From positions 108,336 through 172,335 of the forward strand of contig NZ_FWXD01000010.1 in NCBI RefSeq assembly GCF_900176275.1: DNA of 64,000 nt, in the 5' to 3' direction. This DNA comes from Andreprevotia lacus DSM 23236 (lineage in GTDB: Bacteria > Pseudomonadota > Gammaproteobacteria > Burkholderiales > Chitinibacteraceae). The notes below the pieces were generated by a model that was not told where the DNA came from, made no database searches, and saw only the letters and a program-made list of their open reading frames with translations. Below, one piece after another: positions 21,199 through 30,573 of this stretch. How positions within the stretch are numbered: position 1 is the stretch's first letter; the number at the start of each line of letters is the position of its first letter. The translations under genes were made by a program, and so were the position numbers.

Positions 21199-23919
21199 AT
21201 GAGCGATGATCGCAGCATGAGCGAAACAGAAAAACGCCCCGATCCCGACCAGTTGCTGGAGGAAATCCAGCGCGACGAAGCGCGTGCCTGTCGCGGCCGG
21301 CTGAAGATCTTCTTTGGCGGCTGCGCGGGCGTGGGCAAGACCTATGCCATGCTGTCCGCCGCACAGGCCAAGGTGCGTGAGGGCGTGACCGTGGTGGCTG
21401 GCGTGGTCGAGACGCATGGCCGCGCCGAGACTGAGGCCATGCTGACCGGCCTGCAGCAACTGCCGCTGCGTCGCATCGAATACAAGGGGCACACTCTGCC
21501 CGAGTTCGATCTGGATACCGCGCTGGCCATCAAGCCGGCGCTGATCCTGATCGACGAATATGCGCACTCGAACGTGGCGGGCAGCCGCCACCCCAAGCGC
21601 TGGCAGGATGTCGAGGAGCTGCTGGCTGCCAGCATCGATGTCTACACCACGCTGAATGTGCAGCATCTGGAAAGCCTGAACGATATCGTGGGCCAGATTA
21701 CCGGCATTGCGGTGCGTGAAACCGTACCTGACCGCGTGTTTGATGCTGCCGATGAAGTGACGCTGGTTGATCTGCCGCCGGACGAGCTGCTGGCGCGGCT
21801 GCAGGCCGGCAAGGTGTATCTGCCGGCGCAGGCCGAGCGCGCCGCCCAGCATTTCTTCCGCAAGGGCAATCTGCTGGCGCTGCGTGAGCTGGCGCTGCGC
21901 CGCACCGCAGACCGCGTCGATGCACAGATGCGCGCTTACCGTGCCGATCAATCCATCCGCCCGGTCTGGCAGGCGCGCGAGCGCTTGCTGGTGTGCGTCG
22001 GTTCCGATGGCAATGCCGACAAGCTGATCCGTAGCGGCGCGCGGCTGGCCGCCAGCCTGCAAGCCGACTGGCTGGCCGTGTATGTCGAAACGCCCGGCCT
22101 GCAGCGGCTGGGCGACGAGCAACGCGCACGCATGCTGAAGGCACTCAAGCTGGCGCAGGAGTTTGGCGCCGAAACCAGCGTGCTGGCCGGTGCCGATCTG
22201 CCGGCAACCTTGTTGGCGTATGCGCAGAGCCGCAATGTCTCCAAGCTGGTGGTGGGCAAGTCCCTGCGCGGTGCGGTATCAAGGCTGTGGCAGGCGCCAT
22301 TGTCGGAACGGCTGGCGCATACGGCGCGCGATGTCGATGTCTATGTGGTTGCGCATGATTTGGACGATGACGGCGCCAAACACAGCGGCCAGGCGCGCAG
22401 CATGCTGTTCGACAGCGAAGCACCACGCCGCAAGCGCTATGGCTTTCTGGCGGCCATTGCTGCCTGCGCGCTGATTACCGTGGTGGCTGCCACGCTGACC
22501 CACGTGCTGGAGCTGGCCAACGTGGTCATGCTCTATCTGCTGGCGGTAGCGCTTGTGGCGATCCGTTTTGGCCGGGGAGCCGGGGCGCTGGCGGCGGTGC
22601 TGAGCGTGGCGGCGTTCGATTTCTTCTTTGTGCCGCCGCGTTTTTCGTTTTCGGTGTCCGACACGCAATACCTGCTGACTTTCGTGGTGATGCTGGCCGT
22701 GGCCTTGATTATCGGCCAGCTCACCGCGCGGCTGCGTTTCGAGGCCACCGTGGCCACCTACCGCGAGCGCCGCACCCGTGCGCTGTACGAGCTGGGCCGT
22801 GAACTGGCTGGCGCACTCACCGCCCCACAGGTGGTCGAGATCGGCATGCGCCAGCTCGAAGGCTTGTTCCAGTCCGAGGTGCGCGTGTTCCTGCCCGACA
22901 GCAAGGACAAGCTGCAGGCGGCGGGCGAGGGCGATGGTTTCGATTTCGGTGTAGCGCAGTGGGTGTTCGATCATCAAGAACCAGCCGGCCTGGGTACGCA
23001 TACCTTGCCGGCCAATGTGGCGCATTACGTGCCGCTGCGTGCGCCGATGCGCGTGCGCGGCGTGCTGGCGCTGACACCACGCAACGACGCATTGCAGCAG
23101 GTATTCCTGCCCGAACAGCAGCGCTTGCTGGAAACCTGCGCCAGCCAGATCGCGCTGTCGCTGGAGCGGGTGCACTACGTTGAAGTGGCGCAGGATGCCA
23201 TTGTCGCGATGGAGGCCGAGCGGCTGCGCAACGGCGTGCTGTCGGCGGTATCACATGACCTGCGTACACCGCTGACCAGCCTCTTGGGGCTGACCAGCCT
23301 GCTCGACGGCGGCCACGTTGCGGGCGAGCAGCAACGCGAACTGACTGCCGCCATCCGCCAGGAAGCCGAGCGCATGAACCGGCTGGTGGTCAACCTGCTG
23401 GACATGGCGCGGCTGCAATCGGGCGTGAAGCTCAACAAGGTCTGGCAACTGCTGGATGAGGTGGTCGGCAGTGCTGCACGCGCCTTGCGGCAGGTGCTGG
23501 GTACGCACCAGCTCAAAATCCACCTGCCGGCCGATTTGCCCATGCTGGAATTCGATCAGGTGCTGATCGAGCGCGTGCTGGTCAACCTGCTGGAGAACGC
23601 CGGCAAATACACGCCCGCCGGCAGCACCATCAGCGTGGCAGCCCGGCAGACCGGCGAAGTGGTCGAGGTCTGCATCAGCGACGACGGCCCCGGCTTGCCG
23701 CCTGGTCGCGCCGAACAATTGTTTGCCAAGTTTGCCCGTGGCGAGGTCGAATCGGCCACGCCCGGCGTTGGTCTGGGCCTTGCCATCTGCCGCACCATCG
23801 TCGAGGCGCATGGCGGACGCATTTGGGCGCAGAATATCGACCACGCTGGCCGTGTCGCAGGCGCAGCATTCATCTTTACCCTGCCGGCGGGCAACCCGCC
23901 GGCGCTGCCAGATTTGTGA
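21199..23919 (+). CDS. kdpD: Sensor histidine kinase KdpD
   Basis: A 906-aa membrane sensor. Domains in order: KdpD domain with Walker A GCAGVGKT (residues 41-48) and Walker B LILIDEYAH, a universal-stress-protein-like domain (about 255-375), four closely spaced membrane helices (about 415-515), a GAF-like region, HisKA with the phospho-acceptor His near 686 (SAVSHDLRTPL) and an HATPase domain with an N box LLENAGKY and a GLGLAICR G box. It senses K+ limitation and phosphorylates KdpE. It lies 64 bp after kdpC and 2 bp before kdpE. Confidence 0.96.
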   Translation: MSDDRSMSETEKRPDPDQLLEEIQRDEARACRGRLKIFFGGCAGVGKTYAMLSAAQAKVREGVTVVAGVVETHGRAETEAMLTGLQQLPLRRIEYKGHTLPEFDLDTALAIKPALILIDEYAHSNVAGSRHPKRWQDVEELLAASIDVYTTLNVQHLESLNDIVGQITGIAVRETVPDRVFDAADEVTLVDLPPDELLARLQAGKVYLPAQAERAAQHFFRKGNLLALRELALRRTADRVDAQMRAYRADQSIRPVWQARERLLVCVGSDGNADKLIRSGARLAASLQADWLAVYVETPGLQRLGDEQRARMLKALKLAQEFGAETSVLAGADLPATLLAYAQSRNVSKLVVGKSLRGAVSRLWQAPLSERLAHTARDVDVYVVAHDLDDDGAKHSGQARSMLFDSEAPRRKRYGFLAAIAACALITVVAATLTHVLELANVVMLYLLAVALVAIRFGRGAGALAAVLSVAAFDFFFVPPRFSFSVSDTQYLLTFVVMLAVALIIGQLTARLRFEATVATYRERRTRALYELGRELAGALTAPQVVEIGMRQLEGLFQSEVRVFLPDSKDKLQAAGEGDGFDFGVAQWVFDHQEPAGLGTHTLPANVAHYVPLRAPMRVRGVLALTPRNDALQQVFLPEQQRLLETCASQIALSLERVHYVEVAQDAIVAMEAERLRNGVLSAVSHDLRTPLTSLLGLTSLLDGGHVAGEQQRELTAAIRQEAERMNRLVVNLLDMARLQSGVKLNKVWQLLDEVVGSAARALRQVLGTHQLKIHLPADLPMLEFDQVLIERVLVNLLENAGKYTPAGSTISVAARQTGEVVEVCISDDGPGLPPGRAEQLFAKFARGEVESATPGVGLGLAICRTIVEAHGGRIWAQNIDHAGRVAGAAFIFTLPAGNPPALPDL

Positions 23920-23921
23920 GC

Positions 23922-24617
23922 ATGGATACCGCCCCCATTACCGTGATCGTCATTGAGGACGACAAGCCGATTCGCCGTTTTCTCTCCACCACGCTGGAGG
24001 CCGAAGGCATGCACGTGCACGAGGCCGAAACCGGCAAGCAGGGTCTGATCGACGTGGCCACGCGCAAGCCCGATCTGGTCATCCTCGATCTGGGGTTGCC
24101 GGATATTGATGGCGTGGACGTGATTGCCCGCCTGCGCGAGTGGTGCACTTTGCCCATCCTGGTGCTGTCGGCACGCACGCAGGAGGCGGAAAAGGTGGCC
24201 GCGCTGGATGCCGGTGCCGATGACTACCTGACCAAGCCCTTTGGCGTGGCCGAGTTGATGGCGCGGCTGCGCGTATTGCTGCGTCGCCATGCCGGGCAGT
24301 CGGCCAGCCCCCAGAGCGAGTTTACGTTTGGCGATGTGCACGTTGATCTGGCTGGGCGGCAGGTGTTCAAGGGTGACGAAGCCGTGCACCTGACGCCGAT
24401 CGAGTATCGCTTGCTCACGACCTTGATTCGCCATGCCGGCCGGGTGCTGACGCACCGCGAACTCTTGCGCGAGGTGTGGGGGCCGTCGCACTCCGAATCC
24501 AGTCAGTATCTGCGTGTTTACATGGGCCACTTGCGGCAAAAGCTGGAGGACGAACCGGCGCTGCCGCGCTACATCGTTACCGAGACCGGCGTGGGTTATC
24601 GTCTGCTGGCTGAGTGA
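23922..24617 (+). CDS. kdpE: Response regulator KdpE
   Basis: A 231-aa OmpR-type regulator that activates the kdp promoter. The receiver domain has the acidic pair at 12-13 (IEDDKP), phospho-acceptor Asp56 (LVILDLGLPD) and the Lys of TKPFG. The C-terminal winged helix has LTPIEYRLL and the recognition region near ESSQYLRVYMGHLRQKLE. The ATG at 23922 is 2 bp after the kdpD stop, so it is translationally coupled. A longer in-frame reading inside kdpD is rejected. Confidence 0.96.
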   Translation: MDTAPITVIVIEDDKPIRRFLSTTLEAEGMHVHEAETGKQGLIDVATRKPDLVILDLGLPDIDGVDVIARLREWCTLPILVLSARTQEAEKVAALDAGADDYLTKPFGVAELMARLRVLLRRHAGQSASPQSEFTFGDVHVDLAGRQVFKGDEAVHLTPIEYRLLTTLIRHAGRVLTHRELLREVWGPSHSESSQYLRVYMGHLRQKLEDEPALPRYIVTETGVGYRLLAE

Positions 24618-24629
24618 TGCTCAGCGAGT

Positions 24630-25040
24630 TCATAACAGCACGATGATCAGCAACACACTCGCAAGCAGCGAGGTGACCGCGCCCAGCAGATTGCCGGCGT
24701 AAACAAGGCGGGCCAGCAACGGCCTGCCGTTGCCGAGGCCACGGTGACCAGTGGCGGCGCCCAGCGGCAAGGCAGCGCAAAAGGCGTAGCCGGATACGAT
24801 GAGGCTGAGCACGATTGCCCATTGCAGCCAGGCGGTCACTTGCAGCTGCGGCAACAGCGCAGCAACGGCAAACATCAGGGTGGCGCCAATGGGCAGACTG
24901 GCATGCGCCACCCGCCAGGCATGTTGTATCGCTGCGGGCGCGCCGCGCTTGATGGCACGGGCGTAGGGTGCGCCGCACAGCAGGCCGATGAGTAACACGA
25001 CGGCGCCATGCAGCGCCAGTTGATGGGTAGCTGGGGTCAT
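24630..25040 (-). CDS. Small four-span membrane protein, function unknown
   Basis: A 136-aa hydrophobic protein with four predicted membrane spans (about residues 8-25, 48-66, 70-92, 112-135). The first helix starts LALHGAVVLLIGLL and is followed by an Ala/Arg-rich loop and a HAWRVAHASLPIGA segment. This layout resembles the hydroxylaminobenzene mutase / styrene-oxide isomerase group of small membrane proteins, but the similarity is weak and judged by eye. It converges on kdpE with 12 bp between stops. No function is assigned. Confidence 0.6.
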   Translation of the reverse strand: MTPATHQLALHGAVVLLIGLLCGAPYARAIKRGAPAAIQHAWRVAHASLPIGATLMFAVAALLPQLQVTAWLQWAIVLSLIVSGYAFCAALPLGAATGHRGLGNGRPLLARLVYAGNLLGAVTSLLASVLLIIVLL

Positions 25041-25114
25041 CAGAAACCGGGTTGGAACGAAAGCGGGCTACCTTGCCAGCCTGTCACGCTCCTGGCAACG
25101 GGAATGCTGGCCCC

Positions 25115-25615
25115 TCAGCCTTGTCCGGCAAGGGCCGCCAGCGCATCGACGCCAAAGCGGAAGTACAACTTGTCGCTGACATGGCTGGCGCCCAGTTGGC
25201 GATAAAATTCCAGCGCACGGGTATTGTCGGCATCCACCGTCCAGTCGAAACGGCTGCAGCCCTTGTGCTGTGCATAAGCGGCGATCCAGCGCATCAACGC
25301 CGCGCCGATGCCGGCATTGCGCCAGCCGCTATGCACATACAGCTCCTTCATGAACAGCTGTGCGCTTTCCTTGGGCGCGGGGTAGAGCAGCGAAATGCAC
25401 GCCAACCCGACTACTTGATCTGCGCTGCAGGCCAGCACCAGCTGCACGCCCGAGTCAGCCCCGAGGATGTTGTCACGCAGGTTGGCGTGCACAGTCTCGC
25501 GGCTGGATGCGTTGGCGCCGTTGTAATGACGGCTCATGTCCAGCAGCAGGTCTGCCGTGGATTCGAGCCTGTCCGCTTGGTAAAAGCCGATCTGAAGCGT
25601 GGTGTCGTCATGCAT
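25115..25615 (-). CDS. GNAT family N-acetyltransferase
   Basis: A 166-aa acetyltransferase-like protein. The start is the ATG at 25615 (MHDDTTLQIGFYQ); the frame continues far upstream but that part is the antisense of the neighbouring gene. The acetyl-CoA site is seen as LYVHSGWRNAGIGAALM (about residues 95-112; Q/RxxGxG/A form RNAGIGA), followed by the NTRALEFYRQLGA motif typical of the GNAT C-terminus. It probably acetylates a small amine or protein amine; the substrate is unknown. It starts 8 bp after the VOC gene stop, so both are likely one transcript. Confidence 0.85.
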   Translation of the reverse strand: MHDDTTLQIGFYQADRLESTADLLLDMSRHYNGANASSRETVHANLRDNILGADSGVQLVLACSADQVVGLACISLLYPAPKESAQLFMKELYVHSGWRNAGIGAALMRWIAAYAQHKGCSRFDWTVDADNTRALEFYRQLGASHVSDKLYFRFGVDALAALAGQG

Positions 25616-25623
25616 GGTGAGAA

Positions 25624-25989
25624 TCAGTCCAGATTCTGTCCGATGCGCCACAGCACGCCGGACGGGTCGAGCAGCACGAAGTCGCGCATGCTCCAAGGCT
25701 GGTCCTGCAGGCCTTGTGCGACCGGATGGCGATCGAAAAATCCATCTGCCTGCAGCTGGCTCCACCAGCTGTCCACGTCTTCGACCAGCAGATGCAGCAT
25801 CAGGTTTTCGGCCAGCTCGCGCACGTAGAAATTCTGCAACAAGAAGCTGCACTGGTCATGGTGCAGGTAAGCAAGATTGCCATCTTCCCAGTTCACGGCG
25901 AAACCCAGTGCGCGATAGAACGCCAGGCTGGCGGCAAAATCACGCGCTGGCACAAAGGCCTTGAGTTCCACGCTGCGCAAATTGGTCAT
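25624..25989 (-). CDS. VOC (glyoxalase/bleomycin-resistance) family protein
   Basis: A 121-aa single-module VOC protein from the ATG at 25989 (MTNLRSVELKAFVPA). It has the paired beta-alpha-beta-beta-beta units: RDFAASLAFYRALGF in the first half and DVDSWWSQLQADGF and VLLDPSGVLWRIGQ in the second. Such proteins bind metals and small molecules, as glyoxalases, dioxygenases or resistance proteins. There is no specific substrate evidence. It is the first gene of a probable two-gene unit with the GNAT gene. Longer starts up to 26118 give no family-like sequence. Confidence 0.85.
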   Translation of the reverse strand: MTNLRSVELKAFVPARDFAASLAFYRALGFAVNWEDGNLAYLHHDQCSFLLQNFYVRELAENLMLHLLVEDVDSWWSQLQADGFFDRHPVAQGLQDQPWSMRDFVLLDPSGVLWRIGQNLD

Positions 25990-26466
25990 GAGGCGCTTGA
26001 TCCTGTTTGAGTGGAGCATGGCTTGCTCCGTTGCAAGAGATGTTAATGGCTTGGCGGGTTGTGGCCAAAGCGTGCTGAATGACGGGCCCTTGATAAATGC
26101 CGCATGAGTGGATTCCACGCTTGCGGTGCACGGCCACGGCCGGCAAGCAAGAGCCAGTTATATGCACTCTGGGCCATCATTTGTGGATACACCGGCATCA
26201 AGCACCCCGGCAAAGCCGGGTGCTCACCGGTTTTTGGGGTTGAACAGCGGCTCTCCCGGATTGATTTCATGCCCTTGCCTGCGCGAGGGGGCCTCGCTTC
26301 GCGCCTCAGAGGTCCGAATCGGGTCTTTGAAAATCACGCGTTCAGGTGCATAACCAGCTCCAAAAATGGCTGGACTATCCTGAGAACAGAGAACAGCGAC
26401 GCATGACCATGCCCCTTGCGATTGTACCCAGCTGCAAATGACTGACATATCAATGGAAGTTCTGGA
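25990..26466. other. 477-bp stretch without a convincing gene
   Basis: Between the VOC gene (-) and a diguanylate cyclase gene (+). Open frames of up to 100 codons exist on both strands but have no ribosome site or recognisable protein pattern. A GC-rich imperfect hairpin (AGCACCCCGGC-AAA-GCCGGGTGCT, 26199-26223) lies in the middle and could be part of a small RNA or terminator, with only a weak T-run (GGTTTTTGG) 6 bp later. The rest presumably holds the divergent promoters. Confidence 0.4.
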
Positions 26467-27648
26467 ATGCCACATCACATCGTCCATGCGATAGGTTCGA
26501 CCTGCTATTTCGTTTTTTTTGTACTGTTCTGGTGGGTTAGCCGGATACCGAGGACCAACCAGGGTGCAAACTGGTGGGCCGCTGCCATGGCATTTGGTTT
26601 GCTGGCTCGCCTGACTTTCCTGCTGGTCTTGCCCCAACACGATGCGCAACAGACCGCCATGCTGTACTCCACCCTGAACGTTCTCGAGAAACTGTGCCTC
26701 GTTATCGGGCTGGTGCGCTTTTTCGACCTGCCATTCAAGCTGCGCTGGTTTGTGCTGGCCACGCTGATGGTCGAATTCTGGCTGCTTGTTGCTTGGTTTG
26801 CCGGATTCTCGCCATCTGTTCGCGGTATTGGTGTGGCGATGTTCAATGCCGGCATGTTGTCCTGTGCGGCGTGGATGACTTGGCGTCAACGCCATGAACT
26901 GCCATCCAGATTGTTGCTGGTTGCTTCACTTGCCAGCGGATTGCTGGTGCTGCACTGGGCTACAGGATTCATCATTATCGGCTTCTGGCCCGCTTGGTCC
27001 GTGCAAGGGTTTCTGCTGGGGACCTTTCTGGTCGGGTTGCAATACTTGTCCCTGCTGGCGACAGTATTGCAGCAATTTCAGCAACGGCTCATCGAGGCCG
27101 AATCCAGGGCGCTCGAAATGGCTTTTCTTGATCCACTGACGGGGTTGAGTAACCAGCGCTATATGCGCTCGCTGTTCGAGCAGGCCCTGCTGCTTGCAAC
27201 CAGACCGCATCAATTGGTCGCCATCATTTACATTGATCTGGATAACTTCAAACCAATCAACGATACAGCTGGCCATCACGCGGGTGACGAGGTCTTGAAA
27301 GTGGTGGCAAGTCGGCTCAAGAGTGCCACCCGCAGTACCGACATTTGCGCGCGCCTGGGGGGCGATGAATTTGTGGCCATCTGTACCCAGCTGGATCAGC
27401 CGGATCAGGTCCACAGCATCGCGGACAAACTGCTGGAAGTGCTGACCACGCCGATTAACGTTGATGGTCGCGAGCATGTGCTGGGTGCAAGCATGGGTAT
27501 CAGCCTGTACCCCTTGCATGGCACCTCGTTGCCTGCGCTGCTGGAATATGCGGATACCGCCATGTATCACATCAAGCGGCATGGCAAGAACGGCTATTGC
27601 CTGCATGGCGCGGAGCCCGACTCCAGCAGCCCGCCGGTCACGACATGA
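26467..27648 (+). CDS. Membrane diguanylate cyclase (GGDEF)
   Basis: A 393-aa protein with about seven hydrophobic spans in residues 5-200 (FVFFVLFWWVSRI and on), then a GGDEF domain from about residue 215. GGDEF itself is at 298-302 and the inhibitory I-site RSTD is intact at 289-292, so product inhibition by c-di-GMP is expected. It makes c-di-GMP from two GTP at the inner membrane. The N-terminal sensor is not a family I can name. It converges on a second GGDEF gene with 35 bp between them. Confidence 0.92.
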   Translation: MPHHIVHAIGSTCYFVFFVLFWWVSRIPRTNQGANWWAAAMAFGLLARLTFLLVLPQHDAQQTAMLYSTLNVLEKLCLVIGLVRFFDLPFKLRWFVLATLMVEFWLLVAWFAGFSPSVRGIGVAMFNAGMLSCAAWMTWRQRHELPSRLLLVASLASGLLVLHWATGFIIIGFWPAWSVQGFLLGTFLVGLQYLSLLATVLQQFQQRLIEAESRALEMAFLDPLTGLSNQRYMRSLFEQALLLATRPHQLVAIIYIDLDNFKPINDTAGHHAGDEVLKVVASRLKSATRSTDICARLGGDEFVAICTQLDQPDQVHSIADKLLEVLTTPINVDGREHVLGASMGISLYPLHGTSLPALLEYADTAMYHIKRHGKNGYCLHGAEPDSSSPPVTT

Positions 27649-27672
27649 TGCCTGTATTGGTTGTGGCGCGGC

Positions 27673-27698
27673 ACCGCCCTGTTTCAGTCCAGGGCGGT
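27673..27698. terminator. Hairpin between two convergent cyclase genes
   Basis: A perfect 9-bp stem (ACCGCCCTG 27673-27681, CAGGGCGGT 27690-27698) with an 8-nt loop sits at the convergent ends of the two GGDEF genes and includes the stop of the minus-strand gene. It has no good U-run on either side, so termination is plausible but not certain. Confidence 0.5.
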
Positions 27699-29273
27699 AG
27701 CCTGAAAAGTATGGATACGGTCGCGGCCACCATGTTTTGCTGAATAGAGGGCATGATCGGCCCAGTCTAGAAGCTGGCGGGGCGGGATGTAATGCTCCGC
27801 TGCAGCAACCCCCTGGCTGACCGTTACTTGCAGCGCGGGTGCAATGGCGTGCCAGTCATGCCTGTGCACCCGTTTGTGGATGCGCTCGGCGATTGCGTTT
27901 GCCGCCTGTCGGCTGGCGCCGGGTAGCAGCAGGCAGAATTCTTCCCCGCCATAGCGGGCAATCCTTTCCGGGTCCTGGCGGCAGCATTCGCGCAGCAGCT
28001 GCGCCAGGGTTTGCAGGACGAGATCGCCCATCCGGTGGCCGTGCAGGTCATTCACGTGCTTGAAGTGATCAAGGTCGAGCAGGATGATTGCGTAGGGTGT
28101 TTGCTGCAGTTGCTCCTGCTCGTCGAGCGATTGCTCGAGTGCACGCCGGTTGCCCAGTCTGGTCAGTGCATCGGTCTGTGCTTCGGTCAGCAGGGCATGG
28201 CGCGCCGCTTGTTCCTGGCGCAGCGCGCCTTCCAGAAAGACGCTTTCGTATTCGCGCAGTGCCAGCTCAAGCCGGGCATCCATCTGCTTGAGGCGGCGCA
28301 GCCCCAGCACGCTGATCCGATAGCGGTCGGATTTGGCCTGGTTTGCCTCGTAGCAGCGATGGAAGGCCTTCAGGTGATCCAGCGCCTGCCGGGGTCTGTC
28401 CATTTGCTTGTAGCAGCGATAGGCCGCCTGGTGGATGCGCTCCAGCAGCAGTTGCGAGTCGATCTGCTCGGCGTGGGCAATGGCCCGGCTGAAATGCGTC
28501 AGGCATGCATCGGACTCGCCGCGCTGCATGTCCAGCTCGCCGCGCTGCAGGGCGGCCTGGGCCGCTGCCCAGCCGTAACCCAGCACCAGCGCGGCCTCTT
28601 CGGCCCGCTGCAGGTATTGCTCGCTGGCCACTACGTCACCGCTTTGCAGCAGGGCGGTGCCCAAATGCAGCAGGTATTCGATCTGCCAGTGCCGGCTGTC
28701 GTGCCGCATCACGTGCTCTTCGCCTACCCGCAGCACCACTTCTGCCGTGGTGGGGTCATTCAGATGCAGCAGGTCTGCAGCCAGGCAGACATAAATCTGC
28801 GCCAGGCTGGCGGGGGATTGCGAGGGTTGCGCCAGTTCCAGCGCCCGATAATGGTAGCGCTTGGCCGTGGAGTAGTCGTTGATGCTGAAAAATGCCTTGC
28901 CCAGGCCAACCAGCGCACGGATGGCATGGCGGGCATCGTGCCGCAGTAGTGCGAGCTGCAGGCAATCTCCCCAGTAATTGAGCGCCCGCATGGCCTCTGC
29001 CTGCTGCAGCGCATGCCCGCCACCTTCATCAAGGGCGATCAGCACCACCTGATCCAGCTTGGCGGCCCGTGCCTGCTTGATGATCGGGTCCAGTGCTGCC
29101 AGTGCGGCACCAAACCGCCCCTGGCGGCCGATGGCGATGGCGACCAGCAGCTCGGCCTCCAGCCGTTCCTTGACCTGGCCGGCGTCACGGGCTGTGCGGG
29201 CCAGTTGCTCTGCTTCTTGCTGGACAGTGCGGGCCTCGGTGTCGAGTCGGGCGTAGAGCTGGTTCAACGGCAT
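27684..29273 (-). CDS. TPR-rich cytoplasmic diguanylate cyclase
   Basis: A 529-aa protein. Residues about 1-340 are helical repeats of the TPR type (for example ALVGLGKAFFSINDYSTA, SLAQIYVCLAADLLHLND), then a coiled connector, then a GGDEF domain with GGEEF at 442-446. The I-site is not conserved (QDPE where RxxD is expected), so feedback control is probably lost. There is no membrane segment; the TPR part likely docks a partner protein. The start overlaps the end of the upstream TPR gene by 10 bp, so the two are translated together. Confidence 0.9.
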   Translation of the reverse strand: MPLNQLYARLDTEARTVQQEAEQLARTARDAGQVKERLEAELLVAIAIGRQGRFGAALAALDPIIKQARAAKLDQVVLIALDEGGGHALQQAEAMRALNYWGDCLQLALLRHDARHAIRALVGLGKAFFSINDYSTAKRYHYRALELAQPSQSPASLAQIYVCLAADLLHLNDPTTAEVVLRVGEEHVMRHDSRHWQIEYLLHLGTALLQSGDVVASEQYLQRAEEAALVLGYGWAAAQAALQRGELDMQRGESDACLTHFSRAIAHAEQIDSQLLLERIHQAAYRCYKQMDRPRQALDHLKAFHRCYEANQAKSDRYRISVLGLRRLKQMDARLELALREYESVFLEGALRQEQAARHALLTEAQTDALTRLGNRRALEQSLDEQEQLQQTPYAIILLDLDHFKHVNDLHGHRMGDLVLQTLAQLLRECCRQDPERIARYGGEEFCLLLPGASRQAANAIAERIHKRVHRHDWHAIAPALQVTVSQGVAAAEHYIPPRQLLDWADHALYSAKHGGRDRIHTFQATALD

Positions 29274-30370
29274 GCTGCACCTTGTGGCTGCCCGGCTTGC
29301 AGCTGCGCCAGCGTTTGTTGCAATTGACGGTTTTGCGCGCGCAAGGCGTGGACTTCCATTTTGAGTTCGACTACCTCGGCCTTGACGCTGCCCATCAAAT
29401 GAGCCCGCCGATGCCGGTCTTCCAGCTGGTGCACGCGCTGCAGGTGATAACGCTCGTAGGTCGCGAGCGCACCGTGGATGTCCCCCTGTTGCTCAAGCAA
29501 TTGCGCCAGCCGCTCGGAAAAATGGGTAGGCAGGAACATGCCCGATTTGTCGCTGAGCACGATGCTTTCCTGCAGCGACGCGATGGCTGCCGCCGGCTTG
29601 CCCTGGGACATGGCCAGCGTGGCCTGGTGATAGAGCGCCTGGGTCAGCCCCCACAGGTAATGGCCGTCGCGCGCACGCTGCGTGGCGACCGCCAATGCGC
29701 TGGTGGCCTCCTGTTCGGCGGCAATCGCCATCAGGTTTGCGGCGCGCGCATTTTCAAAGTCCACCCACCACAACGGCTCCATCGAGCCGTTCATCAAATG
29801 CTTGATGTCGGCCAACAGCTGCAGGACAACCTGCCCCGGTGCCAGGCGGGTCAGGTCATTGGCCAGATACAGGCCGCTTTTGATGATCTGCACCGGTTCG
29901 CCGGCCTGGCAGGCGACGTCATAGGCAAAACGGTGTGCATCACGGGCGCGTGGCAGATCGTTTTCCACCAGAAAAACGTTGCCTATGCCCAGATAGGCAT
30001 CGACGACATAGGCAGGCAGCGCTGCCTCGGTGGCCAGATCGAGATTGGCCAGCCACAGATCGACAGCCGTGCTGAAGTCGCCCAGCTCCTGGCACGCGGT
30101 TGCAGCCAGCTGCCTGGCTTCGGCGCACTGCGCTGCCGCACCCAGCCTGTCTGCCAGGGTATGTGCCCTGAGCGCATGGCGGCGCATTGCACCATGGCCA
30201 TTGGCAGCCCACTCCACACGCGCACTGAGCAGGAGCGCCTGCAATTCGTCCACATCGTCATGCTGCTGCCGCGCTGATCGCAACGCCAGGCGAACGACAG
30301 GCCGTGCGGATCGCGCCTGCGTTTTCAGCAACTGCCCCGCCTGGGCAAGGAGATCAGCGGTGTTCGCCAT
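29264..30370 (-). CDS. TPR-repeat protein with C-terminal coiled coil
   Basis: A 368-aa all-helical protein starting at the ATG 30368-30370 (MANTADLLAQAGQLL). It has TPR-like repeats through about residue 320 (for example YVVDAYLGIGNVFLVEND, GLTQALYHQATLAMSQGK) and a predicted coiled coil at the end (KAEVVELKMEVHALRAQNRQLQQTLAQL). Layout and repeat wording match the N-terminal part of the next gene, but there is no GGDEF. It looks like a paralogue that has lost, or never had, the catalytic half, and its stop overlaps the next start. A scaffold or regulator of the neighbouring cyclase is an inference. Confidence 0.82.
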   Translation of the reverse strand: MANTADLLAQAGQLLKTQARSARPVVRLALRSARQQHDDVDELQALLLSARVEWAANGHGAMRRHALRAHTLADRLGAAAQCAEARQLAATACQELGDFSTAVDLWLANLDLATEAALPAYVVDAYLGIGNVFLVENDLPRARDAHRFAYDVACQAGEPVQIIKSGLYLANDLTRLAPGQVVLQLLADIKHLMNGSMEPLWWVDFENARAANLMAIAAEQEATSALAVATQRARDGHYLWGLTQALYHQATLAMSQGKPAAAIASLQESIVLSDKSGMFLPTHFSERLAQLLEQQGDIHGALATYERYHLQRVHQLEDRHRRAHLMGSVKAEVVELKMEVHALRAQNRQLQQTLAQLQAGQPQGAACR

Positions 30371-30573
30371 TGCCGAGTCGCTCCGGGATTGGGTTCTGCT
30401 ATCAATATAGATTGCCGTTCCGGGTAGGGGCAGGCCGGACGAGACAGGTGGCCGGCCTGCGGGGGGCAAGGGCAAAGATTTGTCATTACGCACCTTTTGC
30501 TTGCCGCTTGGTACTGCCGCCCGTATCCGGCCTGATCCAGGATGTGGGCTCCAACCACCATCCGGAGTTCATG

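Noticed and set aside
26104..26406. A 100-codon plus-strand frame in the VOC-cyclase gap
   Set aside because: No ribosome site, no recognisable family and it overlaps a hairpin; probably not translated.
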